From: Anisakis pegreffii
Lineage: Eukaryota; Nematoda; Chromadorea; Rhabditida; Anisakidae
Direction of reading: 5' to 3'
DNA: 64,000 bases
NCBI GenBank assembly: GCA_035041965.1
Contig: JAPYMA010000544.1
Location: forward strand, 124,001 to 188,000
A program made the position numbers and the translations under genes. The notes under the pieces are model-generated. The model saw only the letters and a list, made by a program, of their open reading frames with translations. It did not search any database and was not told the origin of the DNA. Positions 36,317-47,757 of this stretch are shown piece after piece (position 1 is the stretch's first letter; each line of letters starts with the position of its first letter).

Positions 36317-36678
36317 TTTATCAAACCGTCATTGCGCTCAGATGTACGCCTCACTGATAGGTCGTTATCTCGGGCGATCGCTTAGACAACGCGACTTATT
36401 CTTATTATCTTTATTATTATTACTGTTATGGTTGATTATAAAACGTTATCTGATAACTCAAATCATTGAAATACTGCTTATGATAATAAAGTAATTGCTT
36501 TCACGATTAGATAGCGTCCGAACTGGTGTTGTTGGTATCAGCCTTCAGTTATCAGTTCTGAGTCTTGATCTGATATCGAGCGCATTATCGCATCTTATCA
36601 CCTAACCATCAAATCTTATCACCCACGTTATCATCGAATCTTATCATTATTATCATCGTTCGTTTGCTTTCTCTTATC
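36317..36678. promoter_or_regulatory. Dense cluster of WGATAR sites upstream of a GATA factor
   Basis: About fifteen WGATAR matches (read as TGATAA, AGATAA, TTATCA or TTATCT) fall in about 360 bases, including an overlapping palindromic pair at 36446-36456 and five TTATC sites between 36590 and 36680. From local base composition one or two would be expected. The next gene downstream encodes a GATA factor, so an autoregulatory enhancer is a reasonable guess. Confidence 0.5.
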
Positions 36679-38954
36679 TTCTTCCGGTCACCTGCGTGAA
36701 CTTCAGCATGTTTGAGAGTACTTACGCCCTTACTACGAGTGATTTTTCAAGACATAATTTTTCGCCAGGTGACCGTGTGAAATGCGAATTAAACTAGGCA
36801 CAGACTGTAAGCAGTCAGAATATTACAAAGCAAATTTTCTGGGCATCCGCTCTTCAATATCGATGAGATGCCGAAAAGCGCAATGAAAGTGATCATAATT
36901 TCAAACAAATCACTGATTTGCCTTTCTCTGCATTGTTCGTTCACTCAATTTATCGTTGAATCGCGTTTATTTGAATGCTAAGTGGCTCACGTCATAATGT
37001 GCACATGTCGTTATGAGACACTCTATTTGATCAACAAGCTCAGTTTGTGACAGAAATGAATACTTTTCGATTTTTATCGTTTTCGAGCATTTCTGAAGGA
37101 ATTTTGTGTTTATAAACTAGCAAATCACTAATGAGCACTTGAATGCCTCCAGCAATTGCATTCAATATATTCTTCCACCATGCTTCAGATATACTCAAAT
37201 ATAGATATACAGATATACTTTTAATCAGCACAAACACAAACCTGTATTAAATCTAACTGCAATATTACCTTAAAAAGGCATCGTCTAATGTCAGAAGAGT
37301 GTGTAGTATATTGAGAAGAGTATTTTGACAGAATCGAGTGGTTAATGATGAAAGTAAAACATCACATCTACTGAGAGAAGCCTTTAACAACAAGGTGTTA
37401 CGGTAGCGTCGTCATCTCTAACAGATAGTTTTAGCTGCTATTTGGATTGTTGTTGTCAATGGAGGAGTGATGCAAAGAAGCACGTCGGCTAATAAAGATG
37501 CTAAATGTCCTGTCACTGATGTGACTTCGTGCTAAGCGATGTTTCGTTTGCTTTCTCTTCATGCGTTCGTTCATCGAAGAAGCTTTCCATTCTTCAAACG
37601 CATCAATACCGTTGTGCATTCTGCACCACCAACGACCCACCACTATTCCACTACCGTATTTTATGACCACTAAAAATTCATTCTTTATAACTCTGTAGCG
37701 TTCTTTATTTGTTCATCTCGTGAATTAGCAGCCCTTTAAAAATGGTTAATCATTTACTATTACGTCTTCTACGAGTGTGATCTGGTAGTCGCCTCATAGT
37801 CGATGGACGGATTGATCGCATCAAAATTGATTCAGAAAATGAAAATATATTACAAGAATCTTACATCAGTTGGATGAGCCATCTGACAAACTATTTTTTT
37901 GTCTCTTCAACATGTCACACGCTAATGAGATGAAAAACGGTTCTCCCTCGGAATTTTTGATGCGTGAGATTATCGAAATTTTCCCGACTAATCCTGCACT
38001 GCCGTTTTATAGTTAGTAAAACATTGGGTTCCTATGTTAATCGTGTGATAATCGCTAATGAAGACAAGTGAATGAGAGATGCACGATAACAACTGATCAC
38101 TTCGAGTGTTTTATCATCCAGGATAATACAAGAACAGGCATCAATCATTTTGAGGTACAATATCTTTTGAATTGGAATGTGATGTCTGATTGCTCTGCAT
38201 GAATATTCTCTTTAGCATCGCTTATCTCGAATGCAAAAAGTTAATCTGCTCACTACATACCACAGTTACTACTACTGATCATGCATTAACATTATGCTAC
38301 CATTATACTTGCCATTATTGTCAAACGTGTTTATTGCTATTGCTTACCATGAACGAATAACAAGCTTAACAGCCTTTATTTTCACTCGATATCGTTTCGA
38401 GTGGATTCCAATCGCTCGACCGTTGCATTTTCAACAATATCATCTTTTGAGGCACGGCATTATCACTTCTGTGGATTAAAAGTGAGCAAAGCGAAAACAA
38501 CTCTATTCACTAACGAACGTAACGTGCAATGGAAGCAGCGCCAACAATTTCATCATGGCCTACAGGCTCTCAGGATCAACGTATCGATACATTCATACCG
38601 CTGAAAACTTCTTGTGCAGGTAAAAACTCCTGCATATAATTGAGACTCAGACACAAATGTTCAATCCGAAGAGTTAGTATTCAATGGGCAAGCTGGCTGC
38701 AAAGCTAAGGTGACTAATATCATCGCTCTGGAGCGGCTATCTGAACGTCTTGAGAGAATTTCATGGGTAGGGTAACATCTACTTGCAATGGTGGGTAACT
38801 AACATCTAAAATAACGCTCTGTAGCTACATGCCTTATAATCTTTCTTCTTCCTAGAAAATGGCCCAATTCGACGCATTACTTTCACTCAAGCATGTTACT
38901 CTCAATAATTTCTATTCATCTTCATATTCACTTACTTTTGACATCGTGCTGCCG

Positions 38955-38968
38955 TTCTCAGATTAAAG
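38955..38968 (+). promoter_or_regulatory. Probable spliced-leader acceptor before the GATA factor
   Basis: CCGTTCTCAG ends at 38961, seven bases before the ATG at 38969. This is a typical nematode trans-splice acceptor spacing. Confidence 0.5.
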
Positions 38969-41900
38969 ATGGTGCTTTCAGATTCGTCTGTGATCGAAAC
39001 GATGAAGCAATCCGCCGAAGAGGTGATAACTCGTCAGTCGGTCGTTGTAGAGGCTACGCCGAATTCGCAAATCACTGAAATGAAAACTGCGTTCCTTTCA
39101 CCGGAACGATCATATCAATTGTCCAATATCGCTCATGGTACGCACCATTAGCGTGCAATCAGCGCATTTCCATTGCATTTGATCATTTGATCTTTTGATC
39201 ATTGCAATGAATCACTAATCAACTGCTTCCCACATTTTTATGCAGCCACCAATTCACTTTCAAACTGGAACGTCCAATAATTTATCGTGATACATTTAAC
39301 AAGTTATTTCGTTATCAACATGCGCTATTGCCAATAAAACACATTTGAAACTTTAGAGAGGACAAATTAAATGAACAATAATTAGCGATATATGCAATAT
39401 TGTTTTGAATGAGATCTGCACATTGATATTTTACCATGAAATGAAGACTGTTCGCAAGTGAACATTCGAACACATCCAATATTATAACCTCAAAAAAATC
39501 ATAATGATCAGGTGGCCTCTTCAAGTTCGCGCAGATGTCAACATAAAAATTGGACAACTTATTCGCTGAAAATATTAGTGGCACTAATCGATACATGACT
39601 TTAAAGTTTGTTGGAAAAGAGTTCAGTCTGTAAACTCATAAAAAATAAAACTTCATTGATGAGAACTGCAAATTGCATGCAAATAATGAATGCCTTCTGA
39701 TAGTCGAATTTCAATTTCAGCCGCAAACCAACCGTCATCGTTCACTTTCCTCGAATGTAACGCTGAACAATTGATGGGTCATCCGTCAGCAATCCAGTCC
39801 TATCCTGCCTATCCAAATACCTACTCGAATATATCCCAAACACCGACAGCAACCTACGGTGCTTCAGCATCACCACTCGACTACACGACGCCTGCAGGCT
39901 TTTTCAACGCTCCAAACGCTCTACCAACTCATTTCTATGCAAGGTGAGCACTCGAATTTTGCACTCGAATCGCTATACAAAATTGTAATACAGCAATCTC
40001 AATCTTTGAAGAACTTTTCGCCAGACTGGAAATATGCTGAATCGCTACCCCTAGGCACTGATCGAATCGATAAACCCACTGAACCCGTCAAAACCTTCCA
40101 GTCCATCTTCAACGCAAAATTTTCCACGACTTCAACTCATCTTTTCATCTGCTTACCGATACTCTGCAATTTTACAAACATTGTCGAGCATAGCAGTTTG
40201 CCAGCACTGAAATATCTACCATGCGCAATGAAAGATTTCTGACTAAACAACGATAATTTGATCACGGAAACGAAGGCATATTAGTATCAGATCCCACTCT
40301 CCCATGTTTATAGCGTCTCAATTTGCACTTCTTATCTTACAGCTTACAAAAATAATTACTGTTGCGAAAATCATTCGCTGAATAAACTTTTCTGGTGAGA
40401 GCTTCAAAATTATGCTCACTTTACAGCCCTATCACTAAATATTTCTTAATTCTCATCTCCTATTCATTCTCTAGTGCTGTTCGCATCGCCATCGTCCCTG
40501 AAGTGAACAATGACAGAGACACAGGATGCATTCAAATTCTGACTGATCAATTTTCGCAAAGTCCATCAAGCACTGTCTTGAATTTTCAGGAGTGATACTG
40601 GAACGAGGGCGTCGAACGCCTTGCATCTGGGCTATTGTGATGGTACCTACATGCCTCCGTATTTCACCTCTCCTCTGTCAGGTGCCGACTCTCTGTCGGG
40701 TGCAGCCGATGCTAGCACCGCAACACCGCTACTATCAGCCGCACCTCAAGCCGTTCGTTTCTTTAGCATTATTTCACGATATCAATAAGGAACGCTCGGC
40801 TCCCCTTGAGGATGTCGAGCCATTACCAAAGTGGGTATTCGATCAACTGTAACAAAACCTTTACCATTCGTTATGCTCTTCACGAGATGCCGCATTAAAC
40901 TTTGATATCGTGATGAGTAGTTCTTTATGAAGCAAGCATTAATCTTCAAAACATATCTCAACTAGTCACTGTTGATGTGTGTCGTCAAAGTCACTGATTA
41001 ATTTTAGGTGAATGCGTTACTGGCTCAAAGTGCTCAATACACTACCAGCGGTCTAGTGAACACCAAGAAATGCTGTCAGACTTGTGGTACCTCGCTGGCT
41101 GACGACACACCAAACCCGCCCGATGGTGGTTTTCTTCTGTGTGAACCGTGTGCCACCAGAATGCAGATGAACTCTGCTACTGGAGCTGTTGCAGCCGCAG
41201 ATCTCACTCATTTACAGCAGTTACCACAGGTACTCAACAGACATTCCTCACGTCGATGGCACTGATCTTCGTGCACTCTTATAAAGTCTAAGACAGAGGT
41301 TCCCATAGGGAGAATTTACCCATCTCTGAGTAATTTGGGATTGTCAGGGGGTGATGGATGGGGTCGGAAAATTAGTTCTGACGTTATGCGTAGAAACAGT
41401 AAATTATTGTGATGGGAGGGGGGGGGGAGTAATGACGTCCTGCTAGACCATCGAAGGGGATAATGGAGCATCCGAGCGTACGGACCACTATCTATCCTAC
41501 TCAAGTGCTTTAAGAATACTGTTTATGGACGATCAATCACAGAGCCGAATCATTGAGAGCGCATAACAACAAAAGTCTCACTAGCATTATAAATCGTTGA
41601 ATAGCATTACTTTTTTCCGTTCTTTGGCTTATTCAAGTCAGTGCAGTCAATAATTAGATTCCAAAAAATCACTATCCATTTTGTTGAATTCTGTTTCGCG
41701 ACATTTATTTAGCGTTAAAGTTGCATCCATCACGATGATAGCAAAATGCGATCAAACAGATCAACACATTCATCGTGCATTAGAAGAGAAACAGGGAATG
41801 AGAGGATGAATGAGGGTGATCAGCGAGAGAAATACTGAGTGAGAGCGTAGCCAACCACATTTCATAGCTCCCAATCAGAATGCCTCTTGTTAGTTGTAGA

Positions 41901-44900
41901 TGGATCATTCATTGGGCACTGATGCTTGAGACAATGAAGCAGACGAATCGAAGCATCCCTGCAGATGATCTAAAATAAGCGTTCACTTATCGTTAATCTC
42001 GATACACATTCAATCCCACCGCCATTTCTTATCAATATTACCAAAATCATCGTAATCATTTATCATTATCACTACTATTATCGCTATCATTACCATTATC
42101 ATAACCATTACTCAAGCGTTTGTTAAAGAGCGTTCCACTTAGATATTCACAATGTTCAGACTCGATCAGTTTATTCGCCGCATATTTTCGCGCAGCGAAG
42201 TCCACCGATCGTGCAAGCGCAACCCCCTCCACAACAACAACAACAGCATCAACAGCAATGTTCTTCACATTCCGCCGTTCCATCCACTAACACAAAATCA
42301 CGAACACAACAGAAAAAGAACCCGGCCAATTCGCAACGTCGACAGGGACTGGTATGTGCGAATTGTCAAGGAACAAACACCACATTGTGGCGAAGAAATT
42401 CTGAAGGCGATCCAGTTTGCAAGTGAGTACATGAATTTCACATTCAACTCGAGCACTCAACCTGAACGCATGATTTTCATCTGATTCTCTTGTCTGAGCC
42501 ATTTGCAGCAGCCTTCTTCTTGATGAATATCCAAGTAGATTGATCAATATCCTATTGGGAAGTTGGAATTTTTAAGTGGAAACATTTTTAGCCGGTGGGT
42601 AATCCGAATCCAAAATAGTGTGAAACTGATAGCAATGAGCCACAAGAAAGTTGTTCATTGAGTAGGTGAATGACAGATATTGTAAACGAAGTTGTGAGTT
42701 ACATCATATGACATCACAAGAGAGATGACAGTACCAATATAATGGTGATTGGATGGCTGATAAGCGATGACACGGACAATGATAGTGTTGCAGTGCATGC
42801 GGTCTCTACTTCAAGCTGCACAACGTGAAACGACCACCGTCGATGAAGAAAGAAGGCACTTTGCAAACTCGAAAACGCAAGCAAAAACCTGAAGCGATGA
42901 ACGGTGAACGTCCAGTGCAAAGCAAAAAGAATCGTGCCGAGAAGCACGCACGATCCGGAGCATGCAGTGCAGCACCTACAGGACCGGCACTATTCACCCG
43001 GAACACTGCACTCAGTGGTACTTTTTACTCTCCTGGCTACTTGTATTTTTCCAGCTTCATCTTGCCATTCTCATATCCTAGCATATTCCTCACCTACCTA
43101 AAATCGTTGGTCATCTTATGACTAATTGACCGCGGTTCAACCTTACTACTAGAATAATGTGTTGACATGTACATACAACAAAAGACGGAATACCAAATTA
43201 TTCCAACGTATCGTTGTGTTCAACATCAATTTTCAGAGTGTTCGTTCCTTTTTACGAATAACGGGTTTGTCTGATTCATTTTTGGATAAATTTGCGAGTT
43301 GCGAGTTGAGATCTTTTCATTTTTGGATAAAATTCATTCGGAATCAATCGAAGCATTCCAACTGATTCAGTTCTGTCACAAAATTGGCATAATTTTCAAC
43401 TGATATCGAATGTCATGCAGAAGTTCGTGCGACCATAACACAAAATTAAAATCTCATTAAGAGCGTTATCCTCAACGTTGATGATGTGTGCAGACAGAGA
43501 ACGAGGATTGTGTTTTACCTTACTTTATAAGTGATAACTGGGGATATTAATCTGGCAAATACACGGTATAGTCACAAGAGTGTGTTGAATATAAAATAAA
43601 GCAAGATAAAGATCATGACATGAGTGGCTGGAACATTGAAATTTATGAGTTACCTGCAATATTATGAACTGAGATAGGAGACCATCGTTCAATCAACACG
43701 TTTTCATCAGAAAACAAAGCGACTGTTCATATTATTTATAAGCGTCATAACATTTCCACACCGCATAAAGGATGTCTTGACATTCCGTTCTCGGCTTCGC
43801 ATTTGTCCTCGACCAATGAACTCTGCACACTTCAGCCTGAAGTCAGGGAGGGGCATTGTCCGAGAAGCGAACATTAATCAATTCATTTCACTAGCTGTTT
43901 TATGAGGATCAAGCATGTTTCAGAATTCATCGCAAATCCACTCGAATTGCTCGAACAACGAGATGGTGTTGACCCGGGCAATCAACAGTTAGTTCAACAG
44001 CCACAAGCACCAGCACAACCACAACAACCTTCAGCTCTCGACCTCGCCACTAGTTACACAGCCATTTCGAGTAGTACACCGTGGACTACTACTGCTACAA
44101 TTAGCGATACACCGTTCCTTATAACTGGTCTGTCTATGCATTGTTCTTCATTGAACAGGCTTCTTCATTCTTGCGTCTGCAAATACTGAAATGTGAAATT
44201 TGACTCGAGGAACTTCGAAATTTGCTTGATCTTGTAAAGCCCGGGATTGCAACAGTCGATGATAGGCCGACCGCACGGACAAAAAGTATCCTCGCAACAT
44301 TCATGATGATCACAAGATCGTTGAATGAAGGTTCTAGATGAACTGCCAATTAACTATCGTGATCTTTTCAAGCAGATCGATAAATTCATTAAGCGCGCGC
44401 AGAATATTTTTTATCGTTTGACTCGTCAGATTTCCGATGAAATACACTCCAAAAGCATACATGAGAAGAAAGCATTTGAAGAAAGAGCAGAGCTTTGATC
44501 AGTAATTAGATATCAATTGGTGCATTGCTCACGGGTGTTTCACATGGATATAAATAAATATCAAATAACTCGAGAGTATTTGCAGATCAAGCGTGCAGTA
44601 TGAATGTGAGCAGTGCAGCAGCGCTATCGTCACTTCAGCCCGCAAGCACACCCGATTTGGCTGTCTATCGACAAGTCATTTCGGCACCACCACTAAGCAA
44701 CACAACCCTTCCGATTGCAGCCATCGAGGTGCTAACCTAGTGAATTTTGCTTCTCGCATGATACAATAACATGAATGTACTCACTCACCTATCGTGTTCA
44801 CGAAACACGCTTAAAGCAGAACAGTATGAATGCTTTATCAAACAATATGAATTTTGTCGTGCTTACTCAAAAAATAACAATCCACACAACAACGATTTCA

Positions 44901-45419
44901 AAAATTACTCGTTCATTTAATCACCAATCGCAACTCATCACGAGTTTATGCCTCTCTCTGTTATCAAAATGACTGTCAAATTTTCCTTTTCCCGACACAA
45001 TTCTGTCCATACAATTGAATGAATATTTATGTATATTCTATGAATTATGTTTCTACTGTGAATTGAGCTGTGACTTGTATGAATGAATCTATGAATTCTA
45101 TGAATAAATAGATTCGATGAGCAACTATGAACAACTCATGAAGGCACAACACTCTGAACGTATCAGCGGAATTTATTTGAGTCTAAACTGATGCTTAATT
45201 TGCCTACGATTATAGTTATATTTCAGTTCAGCCGAAGTAAGTTTATAAGCTTAAGTGTTTCCCTTTCAGGTGCCGGTTGTTCGCCAGACCGAAGAAGAGG
45301 AAACTGCAGCCGCGGTGAGTGCAGTTCAAGCGATCAAGAGCGAAGTGATACAACCCGACTCACCGAAACCTCAAGAAGAGAGCGATATTAACGCCGCCAG
45401 CACCAATGACACCAAATAA
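38969..45419 (+). CDS. GATA-type zinc finger transcription factor (ELT-2-like candidate)
   Basis: Nine exons join in frame: 38969-39137, 39721-39943, 40590-40752, 41008-41229, 42196-42422, 42794-43017, 43924-44127, 44586-44728, 45270-45419, giving about 574 residues. The canonical finger is split between exons 5 and 6: [15 protein letters not shown], then [15 protein letters not shown], with C-x2-C-x17-C-x2-C spacing and a basic tail ([15 protein letters not shown]). Exon 4 holds a second CxxC...CxxC array (CQTC, x18, CEPC) without the LWRR core, which looks like a degenerate N-terminal finger. A Gln-rich run precedes the true finger. The C-terminus is Ser/Thr/Ala-rich and ends with an IKSE motif that fits a SUMO consensus. 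One good finger plus a vestigial one recalls the endodermal ELT-2 group, but the subgroup is not settled. It should bind GATA sites in the nucleus. Confidence 0.9.
41318..41472. repeat. Dispersed repeat inside GATA-factor intron 4
   Basis: This is the inverse of 11635-11815. It sits in the intron between exons 4 and 5, includes a poly-G run at about 41418, and ends near GGAGCATCCGAGCG, also found at about 10820. Confidence 0.7.
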
Positions 45420-46089
45420 TACTAGTTCTAATCAACGATAACTGAAGCGTCGTCTAACCAAAACCATTTAAACCCGTGATATTACTCGATTATTGCCGTA
45501 CGGATGACTCGCACCGAGATTATTCAGGATCTTTTCGTATGATTCTGTCTGAAATGAGATCAACTGTTTGTTTGTGTGCCTTCACAACCATTCAACAATT
45601 ACTTCTTTATGCTCAGCTCATTATACGAACTCAGCAAGCATCTCAATGTATCTAATTTATATTCCAGTTTCTCTATTTGTAAAATAATCGTGCGCACGTT
45701 GAGATGAGATTTCTTTGAAATTGTTCATTATAAAAGTGCAATATTCATGAAATAATGAATAATAATAATTATTAATACTTTCATCGTTTTTTTTTCAATT
45801 TGGAACAATTAGCGAGTTAGCATCCAAACATTCAAACAAATTGAGACGAATGTATAAAGAAAACAAAATAATGACGATATTGTCTCCTTAAAATGTTAAT
45901 TAATAATCAACAGCAAATGTAATGTGCATCAGTTCAAAATTTATTACATTGTTTAAGGCAAATTAAGGCAAAATCAAACAGAGAGTCGATTAAACATATC
46001 AAACATAACAAAATAAGAGTGTTCAAACTGAAGAAACTACAATTTCAGTGATTAAGAAAGCAATTTCAGAGAGATTCGTAGGTGCTTAT
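45420..46089. other. 3' flank of the GATA factor
   Basis: 3' UTR and intergenic DNA. AATAATGAATAATAATAATT-like sequence at about 45755-45775 could hold polyadenylation signals. No gene is visible. Confidence 0.4.
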
Positions 46090-46295
46090 TAGTGATGGCA
46101 TCTGAGCGAAATTTTGTATCGGTTGGAATCCGACTGAAATGACTTTTCAACATTCCAACAGTCGGAATTCCGGCCGATTGTCGGAACGGATTGGTTGAAA
46201 TCCGACCGACCTGACGTTTTGAATTTCCGGCAGTTGGTATTTCGACCGAAATTGTCAGATTTTTCCGACTGACCGTCGCTCGGATGTCACCACTA
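46090..46295. mobile_element. 206-bp palindromic MITE
   Basis: The left end TAGTGATGGCATCTGAGCGA and the inverse of the right end TAGTGGTGACATCCGAGCGA agree at 17 of 20 positions. The interior is made of inverted CCGACCG-type arms. The same ends bound the element at 10958-11521. No ORF is inside. Confidence 0.75.
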
Positions 46296-46312
46296 GGGTT
46301 TATATTATTTAG

Positions 46313-46487
46313 GACTAAGCAACTCATTCAGAATGTGAATACTAGCATTGAATCTATTCGTGAAGTAATTGGTAAACTGAATGATCAGCTTCAGCTCACA
46401 ATTGAAGCTGCTCCCTCATTATTTCTGAAGCAAACGGCCGCTACTGCTTCAGTTCCAATAACTGTGATCTTCGAACGGAGTATCTGA
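46313..46487 (+). other. Possible terminal exon of an unidentified gene
   Basis: After an acceptor-like TATTATTTAG a frame encodes about 58 residues starting TKQLIQNVNTSIESIREV and ends at a TGA. It reads like an amphipathic helix and is followed by AATAATAAAC. The adjacent MITE ends at 46295, just upstream. I found no partner exon in a compatible phase, so this may be chance. Confidence 0.2.
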
Positions 46488-46789
46488 TGTTACCATCCGC
46501 ATTACCATCCTCTTGGAAAATCAACCCTTGAAAAATTATCACTGCACTCTTGAAAATATCGTCTGCAACATACTTTTAAAATTACCGGCCCATAAGATTG
46601 ACTTCTTCTATTCGTAAAATTTTGCGAATGTTTATATTTTTATCTGTAATCATAAGACAAATAATAAACATCTATTATTTTCCGAAATCGGCTTTTCATT
46701 TGATCGTTCCCCAATGTCCCAATTGTTACTCTCACTTAATGATTGCATTCTAAGCTTTTAAATGTCACAATGAGCGCTGACCTGAATAT

Positions 46790-46940
46790 CCAATTGTGGT
46801 GTTGGGAACCGGCAGATTTTTTTTTCCGGTGACCCCCGACCGAATACCCTATCGGTGGCCACCGACAGAAAATTTTTGGGCATCGGTCGGTTGTCGATCA
46901 GTGGTAACCGAAGTTCGGTTTGGCGAGGTCCCCGATCGAA
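46790..46940. repeat. Degenerate CGACCG-type palindromic repeat
   Basis: The stretch is rich in CCGGTGACCCCCGACCG, ACCGACAG and CATCGGTCGG blocks in both orientations, like the arms of the MITEs at 10958 and 46090. Clear ends are not visible. Confidence 0.45.
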
Positions 46941-47532
46941 CAAGCCCTTTCGCCATTTCCACCCGAAATTGAACTTCACCGAGAATGTTCCGATTAATTG
47001 GAGGAGTATAAATGAGAGTATTCAGTGATACATACATCTGAAGTGAACAAGAAAAGCAGCACAACACAATCGCTGTGTGGTGCAGTCGGTGAAATATGGT
47101 GTGAGAGTGTGAGATATGAAAGGAATTGGATATGAGAGTGAATAGAGTGCAGTTGAACGGCGTCTGCTGGAAGTGGGCATTTGGTGGAATGCTTACACGA
47201 TCTTCTTCCAGTGATCTATCGTCGACTTCTACATCTGATCCATAAAGTGTCTCATCACTCTGATTCCTCGTCAAGTCAATTGCATTACGACTTCATTATA
47301 TGACGCAACTTTTCTGAATCACTTCAGAAGTTTCTCCGCTTACTTACCACTCTATTCATTCATTTACCGAACCGTTTCGGTCGAGTTCACTTCCTGATGA
47401 AAACAGTACGTCATGCCAGCCAACCCATTTCGCAAGGCACCATGAAACTTCCCGTGGATGCTACTAAAGTTTGTGGATGTCATAGATTATCAATAATTAA
47501 TGGTTGATTTTTTCGCTGATTCTCATAAAAGG

Positions 47533-47738
47533 TCTATGCGTTACGACAGATGTATTGGTTCAATGCGGTGTGGAATAGTCTCAATATTACACATGTTATA
47601 CAATTTTCCCGCGTTTCAGACATCCCTGGGATTGGTCTCGTTATAGATGATTTGAAGGTAGCCGCTGTTATTGCCGATCGTGAAGTTGGATATCTGAGAA
47701 ATACGCCATCGGTTGAAATTATTTTCTTGAAAGGTTAA
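47533..47738 (+). other. Open frame ending 20 bp before dcs-1
   Basis: An open frame follows a weak acceptor (ATAAAAG) and encodes VYALRQMYWFNAVWNSL and further residues to a TAA at 47738; a better acceptor (GCGTTTCAG) lies inside it at 47613-47621. The dcs-1 ATG is at 47758. It could be the last exon of an upstream gene in an operon-like arrangement, or dcs-1 5' UTR reached by trans-splicing at 47621. The product is not recognised. Confidence 0.25.
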
Positions 47739-47757
47739 GGTCAAATATCAACAAAGC

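Larger units (their letters stand above)
32628..38954. other. Long intergenic region upstream of the GATA factor
   Basis: I see no supported gene in 6.3 kb. It holds a diverged direct repeat (33860-34018 and 35484-35640), a short CA run at about 33045, and a cluster of GATA-type sites at 36317-36678. It is likely the regulatory region of the downstream gene. Confidence 0.5.

Noticed and set aside
39859..40242. 127-codon plus-strand frame after GATA exon 2
   Set aside because: It is another frame of exon 2 running into intron 2; the exon 2 donor and exon 3 join cleanly without it.
42056..42283. Reverse frame over the Gln-rich exon of the GATA factor
   Set aside because: Poly-Gln codons give a Val/Val-rich antisense shadow.
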